Origin: Ligilactobacillus hayakitensis DSM 18933 = JCM 14209
Lineage (GTDB): Bacteria; Bacillota; Bacilli; Lactobacillales; Lactobacillaceae
Length of the DNA: 64,000 nucleotides
Assembly: GCF_000615845.1 (NCBI RefSeq)
Contig: NZ_BAML01000002.1
Location: 43,829-107,828, forward strand
Reading direction: 5' to 3'
Shown: piece by piece, positions 57,610-64,000 of the stretch
Position numbering within the stretch: position 1 is the first letter of the stretch
Layout of the letters: each line of letters begins with the position of its first letter
The notes under the pieces: model-generated
What the model saw: only the letters and a program-made list of their open reading frames with translations
What the model was told of the DNA's origin: nothing
The model's database searches: none
Translations under genes and position numbers: made by a program

Positions 57610-58116
57610 CTAATTGAGTAACTTTTCTAAGACAACTTTGAGATTATCTAAATATTGTTTTTGATTTGTAGGATTTTTCAAACTATTTTTAATCGTACTA
57701 TGACATAATTCGGCAACACTCCATGTAATTGGATCGAAATTAGGGGGATGAGCCTGATTATCAGTAATATGATTATAAAGCATATCCATTTTAATGAAAT
57801 TATAATAACGATGATTCAAGACTTCGTTTAAAAAATCTGCAGTTTCTTTAACAAAAAAGTTAGCATCTTGTTTTTCTTGTGGTTGGCGGACAATATTTTG
57901 ATGAATGTCAATCATCGCTTTTTTGAAAAGATAACGATATGCATCGTTGATATCCTCAAAATATTTATAAAATGTTCCACGCGCAATTCCTGTTTTCTTA
58001 ATGATATTTGAAACTTTAGCTTCACTAAGCTTAACTTTTGAAAATTCTTCAAGTAAAGCATCTAGGATTAAAGTTTGCTTTTTTGATGGAATATTAAAAA
58101 ATGTATCTTTGGGCAT
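57610..58116 (-). CDS. TetR-family repressor of the ABC exporter
   Basis: A protein of 168 residues from the ATG at 58116 (AGAGGTGAG upstream). A longer in-frame start at 58194 would run through the promoter and operator and was rejected. The HTH reads KVSNIIKKTGIARGTFYKYFED. The C-terminal ligand domain is short. The operator lies just downstream of its own promoter, so it is autoregulated and controls the whole operon. Confidence 0.88.
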   Translation of the reverse strand: MPKDTFFNIPSKKQTLILDALLEEFSKVKLSEAKVSNIIKKTGIARGTFYKYFEDINDAYRYLFKKAMIDIHQNIVRQPQEKQDANFFVKETADFLNEVLNHRYYNFIKMDMLYNHITDNQAHPPNFDPITWSVAELCHSTIKNSLKNPTNQKQYLDNLKVVLEKLLN

Positions 58117-58137
58117 ATAACTCACCTCTTTTACTCG

Positions 58138-58194
58138 GTGACGAGTTGTCACTCTATCTAAATTTAGTATATTCTTATAGTGAAATGCTGTCAA
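58138..58194 (-). promoter_or_regulatory. promoter and TetR operator of the exporter operon
   Basis: On the minus strand TTGACA (58189-58194), 17 bases, TATACT (58166-58171). An inverted repeat GTGAC-N5-GTCAC follows at 58138-58152, at about +7 to +21, a typical roadblock repressor position. The -35 matches consensus perfectly, so the operon should be strong when derepressed. Confidence 0.8.
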
Positions 58195-58263
58195 TGAAGT
58201 TGAACTTCTTAAATATTTGATTAAAATAATGTACTGTATAAACTATTTAAAGGAGCTATATAA

Positions 58264-59493
58264 ATGCTAAGAAAAATCCAGATTTTTATAATGATGGTTG
58301 GGACAATTGCGATGAATTTAGTGGCAGTAACGTATTCAATTCAAGCAGATGAAATTAATCAGAATATAAAAGCAGCGATTGTAGTTGATGCTAATGAGGG
58401 GCAAATCTTGTATCAAAAAAATAGCGAACAAAAATATCCAGTTGCTTCAATGACAAAATTATTGACAGCATTGGTTTTGCTGGATCAAATTAAAGCTAAA
58501 AAAATTAGTTGGGATACAAAAGTAGTTCCAACGTCAACTCAAGTTAAATTGAGTCATGAAAGTGGCTTGACGAATGTTCCACTTGAAGAAAATCATCAAT
58601 ATACAATCTATCAGCTATACCAAGCTTTACTAGTTGGATCTGCTAACGCCAGTGCGATGGTAATTGCTAAAGCAGTGGCCGGAAATCAAGAAGACTTCAT
58701 TAAATTAATGAAACAAAAATCAGAAAAATTAGGAATTTATGATGAAGAAATTCATAATGCAAATGGCTTACCTAATGGAATGTTAGAAAATGAAAGAGAT
58801 AAAAATGCTGATAAAGATGCCGAAAATAAATTTTCTGCCAGAGATATGGCTATAATTGCCAAAGCTTTGATTAAACAACACCCAGAAGTATTAAAAACAA
58901 CCAGTTTAAAGAGTTTAAATTTTAATGATCAAGGTAAAAAAACAATGGTGAATAATACTGACACTTTATTACAAAACCAAGATTTAAAGGTCGACGGTTT
59001 AAAGACTGGAACTTCAGATGCTGCGGGTAAATGCTTTGTGGGAACGGCCAACAAGGATGGTCACCGCATTATCACAGTTGTTATTGGAGCTCAAACGGAT
59101 GCAAGTCGGTTTGCAATTACGCAACAACTAATGGAAGAAACATACCAAAATCATAACATCTATGACATTAAAAAAGGACAAATAATTCCGGTGATGAAAC
59201 AAGTCAAGGTTCAAAATGGAACGAAGAAAAACGTTAAAATTAAAGCCAGTGAACCAATGACATTATATGTAGGTAAAAATGATAAGGTTGAAACGGAACT
59301 TATTACCAAAGATGGTAAACCAGTTAAACCACTGATTAAGGTTAATGAAAAATTAGGGACAGCACACATGCGAACAACCGATCATCAAGGATACTTGAAT
59401 GGCAATACTCATTTAGATGTGAAAGTTCAAGCGGCCCAAAAAGTTGAATCAGATAATTTATTTATTAGATTATTTGAAAGAATCGCTGCATAA
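58264..59493 (+). CDS. D-alanyl-D-alanine carboxypeptidase, PBP5/DacA type
   Basis: A secreted low-mass penicillin-binding protein that trims peptidoglycan pentapeptides. The protein has 409 residues. A signal segment lies at about 5-27. The triad is S62-M-T-K65, S-A-N near 127-129, and K-T-G near 247. A C-terminal beta domain follows and a short amphipathic end (NLFIRLFERIAA) that may tether it to the membrane. It lies directly before a VanRS-like two-component system. AAGGAGC precedes the ATG. Confidence 0.92.
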   Translation: MLRKIQIFIMMVGTIAMNLVAVTYSIQADEINQNIKAAIVVDANEGQILYQKNSEQKYPVASMTKLLTALVLLDQIKAKKISWDTKVVPTSTQVKLSHESGLTNVPLEENHQYTIYQLYQALLVGSANASAMVIAKAVAGNQEDFIKLMKQKSEKLGIYDEEIHNANGLPNGMLENERDKNADKDAENKFSARDMAIIAKALIKQHPEVLKTTSLKSLNFNDQGKKTMVNNTDTLLQNQDLKVDGLKTGTSDAAGKCFVGTANKDGHRIITVVIGAQTDASRFAITQQLMEETYQNHNIYDIKKGQIIPVMKQVKVQNGTKKNVKIKASEPMTLYVGKNDKVETELITKDGKPVKPLIKVNEKLGTAHMRTTDHQGYLNGNTHLDVKVQAAQKVESDNLFIRLFERIAA

Positions 59494-59496
59494 ATT

Positions 59497-59533
59497 AAAA
59501 GGCAAGACATGGGGCTCTTGCCTTTTAATTTGG
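59497..59533 (+). terminator. terminator of the carboxypeptidase gene
   Basis: TTAAAAGGCAAGA, loop, TCTTGCCTTTTAA, then TTTGGG. The two-component genes therefore have their own promoter. Confidence 0.8.
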
Positions 59534-59636
59534 GCCAAGTTACCTAAAATTCTCAGCCTTAAGAAATAATTAATAAAAAATTTAGAAATGACCGGATTGA
59601 ATTTATGAATTTCTTTAAGTATATTCAGTAATATTT

Positions 59637-59665
59637 TTGTTGTAATTAACATTACAAGTTATAAT
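59637..59665 (+). promoter_or_regulatory. promoter and palindrome ahead of the two-component system
   Basis: TTGTTG and TATAAT with 17-base spacing. TTGTAAT-TAAC-ATTACAA (59640-59657) fills the spacer and could be an autoregulatory site. Confidence 0.5.
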
Positions 59666-59717
59666 TAAAGAGATGAGAGATTGAATAAACAACTAGATAT
59701 ACGTTAAGGAGAAAAAT

Positions 59718-60407
59718 ATGAAAATTTTAGTAGTAGATGATGACAAGGATATTGTTGAATTATTAAGTATTTATATCAAAAATGAAGGTTATGAAGTTGA
59801 AAAAGCCTATAACGGTAAAGAAGCAATTTCAAAACTTAATACGAATCCAGATATTGCATTAATGATCTTAGATATCATGATGCCAAATATGGACGGAATG
59901 GAAGTTGTCCGTGAAATCAGACGCGATTCTCAAATTCCCGTTTTGATGCTTTCAGCTAAAACAGATGACTTAGATAAAATTCAAGGTTTAGTTCAAGGAG
60001 CGGATGATTATGTAACCAAGCCATTTAATCCACTTGAAGTTATGGCTCGTGTAAAATCATTATTACGTCGTTCCGAACAAACTGTTCAAAAAACAGAACC
60101 CGATAAAATCGAAATCGGACCATTAATTATTAAAAAAGACTCACATGAAGTTAAGACCATTGATGGTAAAGATATTAAGTTAACCGCACTAGAATTTGGA
60201 ATTTTACACTTGTTAGCAAGTCATCCAAATCGTGTTTTTTCAGCCGATGAAGTTTTTGAACGTGTATGGCAACAAGAATCTGTTGTTTCAGCTAAAACAG
60301 TTATGGTTCACGTTAGTCATTTACGTGATAAAATTGAAGAAGCAACTAATGGTGAACAAGTCATCCAAACAGTTTGGGGTGTGGGCTACAAGATTGAATC
60401 AAGATAA
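59718..60407 (+). CDS. OmpR-family response regulator, VanR-like
   Basis: A protein of 229 residues. The receiver has the acid pocket VVDDDKD, phosphorylated D52 in LMILDIMMP, and K in VTKPF. The C-terminal winged helix (about 130-229) ends in VWGVGYKIE. It is paired with the histidine kinase downstream; the 67-base gap contains a small CACCTTAA-TTAAGGTG hairpin. Its regulon is unknown, but the upstream D,D-carboxypeptidase is a plausible target. Confidence 0.92.
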   Translation: MKILVVDDDKDIVELLSIYIKNEGYEVEKAYNGKEAISKLNTNPDIALMILDIMMPNMDGMEVVREIRRDSQIPVLMLSAKTDDLDKIQGLVQGADDYVTKPFNPLEVMARVKSLLRRSEQTVQKTEPDKIEIGPLIIKKDSHEVKTIDGKDIKLTALEFGILHLLASHPNRVFSADEVFERVWQQESVVSAKTVMVHVSHLRDKIEEATNGEQVIQTVWGVGYKIESR

Positions 60408-60474
60408 CCAAGCTGTGGGAAAAAAGCACCTTAAAGTTAAGGTGTGATTTCGCCAAATTCAAGGGGGATAAACC

Positions 60475-61623
60475 ATGAAGTTTCGTCTTACAGGACGCGA
60501 GAAAAGTGAACTCCTAGGGGAAGGGATCCTAACCTTTGTTTTATTAGTCCTGTTAAACATGTCATTATATGTGATTGTGAATCAATTGATACGTTTAAAT
60601 CCAGGCATCGCAACGGGATTTTTACAGATTAAGATGTCGATGTATTTGGGCCAACGCTATATTCGCATGTGGCGTTGGGGCTGGATTTTCATTGCGATAA
60701 TGGCAATCATAGATATTATTGTCATTCAATGGCGGCTAACAAGACGTTATCGTCAAATGCAGTTAAGACATATTATTACTGAATTGCATTATATTGCTGA
60801 TGGACACTTTAGTCATCGGATTCCTTTTTCGGTTAAAGGAGAAATGCAACGAGTTATCTTGTCAATTAATTCTTTGGTTGATAGTACAATCAAAGCGATG
60901 GAAGATGAACGCCGAATTGAAAAGTCAAAGGACGAATTGATTACTAATGTTAGTCATGATATTCGCACACCTTTAACTTCAATTATTGGTTATTTGGGGT
61001 TAATTGAAGACCATCAATATCAAAATAAAGAAGATGTTTTAAAGTATACTCACATAGCATATTTAAAATCTAAACAAATGAAATCGTTAGTTGATGATTT
61101 ATTTGAATATACCAAAGTACGTCAAACCGATACGCCACTTAAATTGCAGCAATTAAATATTGGAGCAATGCTTGAACAAATCGGTGCCTCCTTTGAATTG
61201 GAAGGACAAAAAAAGCAAATGGAAATTAGCGTCAAGATTCCCGATGAATCGTTGATGATTGAAGCTGATCCAGAAAAATTGGCCCGGGTTTTCAATAACT
61301 TAGTGACGAATGCCTTGAAATACGGAAAAGGCGGAAAAAATATCTACCTTTCTGTTGAAAATCAAAATAATCAAAGTGTCAAAATCGTGATTGCAAATGA
61401 TGGGGAACCAATTCCAGAAAAATCTCTTAATCAGGTATTCAATCGTTTTTACCGCGTTGAAAGTTCAAGATCAAAAGAAACTGGAGGAACTGGTTTAGGC
61501 TTAGCGATTGCGCAAAGCATTATCGAATTGCATCATGGAACAATTAAAGTTGAGTCAAATCAAGATTTAACAAGCTTTATCATGCAATTACCATTGAAAC
61601 ATGATGAGTTTGTAAAAGATTAA
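60475..61623 (+). CDS. sensor histidine kinase, VanS-like
   Basis: A protein of 382 residues with two membrane helices (about 15-36 and 62-84) enclosing a short outside loop of about 25 residues. A HAMP-like segment follows. The H box is NVSH161DIRTPL, N box NNLVTNALKYG, and G2 GGTGLGLAIAQ. The tiny sensor loop suggests intramembrane sensing or partner control. AAGGGGGATAAACC precedes the ATG. Confidence 0.92.
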   Translation: MKFRLTGREKSELLGEGILTFVLLVLLNMSLYVIVNQLIRLNPGIATGFLQIKMSMYLGQRYIRMWRWGWIFIAIMAIIDIIVIQWRLTRRYRQMQLRHIITELHYIADGHFSHRIPFSVKGEMQRVILSINSLVDSTIKAMEDERRIEKSKDELITNVSHDIRTPLTSIIGYLGLIEDHQYQNKEDVLKYTHIAYLKSKQMKSLVDDLFEYTKVRQTDTPLKLQQLNIGAMLEQIGASFELEGQKKQMEISVKIPDESLMIEADPEKLARVFNNLVTNALKYGKGGKNIYLSVENQNNQSVKIVIANDGEPIPEKSLNQVFNRFYRVESSRSKETGGTGLGLAIAQSIIELHHGTIKVESNQDLTSFIMQLPLKHDEFVKD

Positions 61624-61658
61624 AAAGAATTGGAAATTTTTTTCCAGTTCTTTTTTTA
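61622..61658 (+). terminator. terminator of the two-component operon
   Basis: AAAAAGAATTGGAAA pairs with TTTCCAGTTCTTTTT (one G-U pair), T run. Confidence 0.8.
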
Positions 61659-61767
61659 TATACATATTTCGATAAAATGAAACAAATTGCCAATTTTATC
61701 TCTTTTTTTTAAAAAAAGATGTGTCACAATTAAAGGGAGACAAATAATTGTGAAAGGAAGAGATAAG

Positions 61768-64000
61768 ATGAATATGATTAAAGCGGAATTTAAGCATATT
61801 AAAGACCGTAAAATTTTATTTGCAACAATTTGTGCGGTGCTTTTGATTCCATTTTTATACTCTTTATTTTTCTTAAAGTCAGTCTGGGATCCTTATGGGA
61901 ATACGAAGTACCTTCCAGTGGCAGTTGTTAACAATGACAAAGCGGTAAAATTTCATGGAAAAACGCTAAAAGTTGGTGAACAACTTGAAGAAAAATTACG
62001 AAAAAATGATAGTTTAGATTGGCATTTTGTCAATGCTAAAGAAGCAAAATATGGATTGGGTCATAAAAAGTATTATATGGTCATTACAATTCCCAAGAAT
62101 TTTTCTAAAAATGCCACGACAGTTTTAGATAAAAATCCTAAAAAGATGGAATTAACTTATAATACCAATGATTCCTTGAATTATATTGGGAAAGTTATTT
62201 CTGAACAAGGGGCTAAAACACTTGAAAATTCAGTACGTGATACGGTTTCAAAATCATATGCCCAAACAATGTTTGCTTTAGTAAAAAAAGTAGGCAAAGG
62301 CTTTAATAAAGCAGCTGATGGTGCTGTTAAACTTTCAGATGGTGCCTATACTTTATCAGATGGACTTCAAACATATACAGCAGGCGTTTCTAAAGTTAAT
62401 GATGGAGTGATGCAACTTCAAGCAGGGGTGGGCCCCTTAAGTTCAGGAGTATCACAATTATCAACTGGAGCTAATACATTAGCTGGAGGAATTGGACAAT
62501 ATACTGGAGCCATTGCGAAGTTAAATGGTGGAATTCAAACGCTAAATGGTAGTGTGGGTCAATTAGGATCTGGAATGAATCAGTTATCAACTGGAGCTAA
62601 TACTTTAGCCGGTGGCATTGGCCAATATACTGGAGCTATTGCGAAGTTAAATGGTGGAATTCAAACGCTAAATGGTAGTGTGGGTCAATTAGGATCTGGA
62701 ATGAATCAGTTAGCAACTGGAGGTAATAAATTAAACAACGGCTTAACCACTTATACCAATGGGGTTAGTCAATTATCTTCAGGATTAAACCAATTAAATA
62801 GTAGTCTTTTACAACAAATGCCAAGTGGGACGAAAAAATTAGTTGATGGAACTGCTAGTTTGAACCAAGGTGTAAACCGTTATACTAGTGGTGTAGATAA
62901 ACTACAAGCTGGACTAGTTCAGTTAGACTCTAATTCAGAAGCTTTGAAAAATGGAGCAGGTCAATTAGCTCAGTATAATCAACAACTCTCAGCGGCTGCT
63001 AACCAAATTAATATTAACCAATTAAAAGCTGCTCAAGGAAATGCACAAGCGCTAGTTACTGGAATGCAACAAGCCGCAGCATTGAAACAAAGCTTACAAG
63101 CTGTTGGTCCAAGTATTAGTGGATTACAAGCTAGTTTAGGTGGAATCAATAGCCAAGTTTCAGCTGTTAAAAATGCTGGTGCTGGCGTTTCAGGACACTT
63201 AGATGCTGCAAGTTCAAAAGCGAGTGCAGCTGCTGGTGCAATTCAAAGCGTAATGGGATCAGATAAATTGACTGCTGATCAAAAAGCTGCATTGCAAAAT
63301 GCGATTAATGATAGCAAAGCCGCAGCTAGTGAAGCGACTGCCGCTAAAGGAGCAATTACAAACTTGAATAGTCAATTAGCTAGTCTAGATAATGTTGCTA
63401 ATGGTGTTGGAAAAATTCAAGCAGCGATGAGTCAAATTCAAGGAGCAATGAATACTCTTAACAGCATTAATGTTAATTCAAATAATGTTAATGCTGCAAC
63501 TAGCCAATTAACAAAGGTTGTAGCAGATTTAGAACAATTACAAGCAGTCTCAAGCCAATTAGCAACAGCTTCAAAAACATTAAATAGTTCAGTAGTTAAG
63601 TATACTGATGGCGTTAAGCAAGCTAGTGATGGGATTCAAAAATTAACTGCTAATAATGCTGCCTTAAATCAAGGGGCTAATAGCCTTGCTAATGGAAGTC
63701 GAGAATTACAAAATCAACTTCCAGGCATGATGAATGGTGTTGGTCAATTAACAAGCGGTGCTAACCAATTAGCAGCTAATAACAATACTTTATTAGCTGG
63801 TTCAAATCAATTAGCCAATGGATTAAATATCATGAATTCTAAAGTTCCAACTTTAACTAGTGGTGTCGGACAGTTAGCAAGTGGAAGTAGCCAAATTGTT
63901 GCTAACTCAGGAGCTTTAAATAGTGGGGCAGCCCAATTAGCAGGCGGTTTAGGTCAATTGAATGCTAAAGTTCCAACTTTAACTAGTGGTGTCGGCAAGT
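61768..64000 (+). CDS. YhgE/Pip-type membrane protein, partial at window end
   Basis: At least 744 residues; the frame is open to the window edge. The N-terminus MIKAEFKHIKDRKILFATICAVLL with a first membrane helix and the following PVAVVNNDKAV are diagnostic of YhgE/Pip (phage-infection-protein-like, ABC-2/ESX-type) proteins. From about residue 190 the sequence is a long array of degenerate Leu/Gly/Ala/Ser heptads (LxxGxxxL), typically a coiled stalk outside the cell. The C-terminal membrane helices must lie beyond the window. AAAGGAAG precedes the ATG. Roles reported for the family include phage receptor and ESX-like secretion. Confidence 0.9.
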   Translation, partial: MNMIKAEFKHIKDRKILFATICAVLLIPFLYSLFFLKSVWDPYGNTKYLPVAVVNNDKAVKFHGKTLKVGEQLEEKLRKNDSLDWHFVNAKEAKYGLGHKKYYMVITIPKNFSKNATTVLDKNPKKMELTYNTNDSLNYIGKVISEQGAKTLENSVRDTVSKSYAQTMFALVKKVGKGFNKAADGAVKLSDGAYTLSDGLQTYTAGVSKVNDGVMQLQAGVGPLSSGVSQLSTGANTLAGGIGQYTGAIAKLNGGIQTLNGSVGQLGSGMNQLSTGANTLAGGIGQYTGAIAKLNGGIQTLNGSVGQLGSGMNQLATGGNKLNNGLTTYTNGVSQLSSGLNQLNSSLLQQMPSGTKKLVDGTASLNQGVNRYTSGVDKLQAGLVQLDSNSEALKNGAGQLAQYNQQLSAAANQININQLKAAQGNAQALVTGMQQAAALKQSLQAVGPSISGLQASLGGINSQVSAVKNAGAGVSGHLDAASSKASAAAGAIQSVMGSDKLTADQKAALQNAINDSKAAASEATAAKGAITNLNSQLASLDNVANGVGKIQAAMSQIQGAMNTLNSINVNSNNVNAATSQLTKVVADLEQLQAVSSQLATASKTLNSSVVKYTDGVKQASDGIQKLTANNAALNQGANSLANGSRELQNQLPGMMNGVGQLTSGANQLAANNNTLLAGSNQLANGLNIMNSKVPTLTSGVGQLASGSSQIVANSGALNSGAAQLAGGLGQLNAKVPTLTSGVGK
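62461..62712 (+). repeat. two tandem 126-bp (42-codon) repeats within the YhgE-type gene
   Basis: Units 62461-62586 and 62587-62712 are nearly identical at the DNA level (for example TTAAATGGTGGAATTCAAAC in both). The same 126-bp spacing recurs at 63841 and 63967 (AAAGTTCCAACTTTAACTAG). This indicates recent in-frame duplication of a stalk unit. Confidence 0.9.

Overview
The window looks like the chromosome of a low-GC lactic acid bacterium of the family Lactobacillaceae. The evidence is the AddA/AddB (Rex-type) helicase-nuclease pair, peptidases typical of lactobacilli (PepX, proline iminopeptidase, C69 dipeptidase), a class A sortase locus, ECF S components, HelD, a preQ1-regulated QueT transporter, and AGGAGG-like ribosome binding sites throughout. 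The genus cannot be fixed from the sequence alone. No rRNA, tRNA, CRISPR array, prophage, transposase or integrase was found.

Layout. 0-8 kb: addB-addA and a frameshifted sortase. 8-10 kb: a leftward nucleoside hydrolase/ECF operon. 10-13.5 kb: a 46-residue small protein, a Nudix hydrolase, an ABC-F protein and an L,D-transpeptidase-like protein. 13.5-17.8 kb: a 4-kb metal/redox island (P-type ATPase, metallochaperone-like HMA protein, Ric-like di-iron protein, Crp/Fnr regulator, HI_0552-like protein). The island is wedged between the transpeptidase-like gene and pepD and is flanked by imperfect direct repeats. 17.8-25 kb: a frameshifted pepD, an unknown protein, a tyrosine phosphatase, a PLD-helicase-DUF3427 protein and guaB. 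25-31 kb: a phosphatase, an intergenic ncRNA candidate, an XRE regulator, TerC, a HAD phosphatase, thioredoxin, a FluC pair, DegV and a 33-residue protein. 31-38 kb: a riboswitch-queT-DUF2829-SDR operon, a flavin oxidoreductase, divergent nagA/nagB, fructokinase and a pseudouridine synthase. 38-52.5 kb: peptidases, two cation:proton antiporters, two APC permeases, a Fur-family regulator, HflX and DedA. 52.6-64 kb: HelD, a zinc-ribbon membrane protein, an HrtRBA-like TetR/ABC exporter, a D,D-carboxypeptidase followed by a two-component system, and the start of a large YhgE/Pip-type protein that runs off the window.

The most notable system is the island. Both of its promoters carry a perfect TTGAT-N4-ATCAA box at exactly the same distance from a TATACT -10 element. 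That is the geometry of class II FNR activation, and the island encodes an FNR-family regulator. Its flanks have the layout expected of a single-crossover integration: intact transpeptidase gene plus a 5' pepD stub on the left, a 3' transpeptidase stub plus pepD on the right.

Other unexplained structure includes a 200-nt promoter-to-terminator transcript without a gene (25.9-26.1 kb), a DnaA-box-like cluster with a 16-bp inverted repeat (42.8 kb), a 27-bp perfect palindrome between divergent genes (48.0 kb), and three restorable frameshifts (sortase, pepD, a DUF protein). The frameshifts may be real decay or assembly indels.
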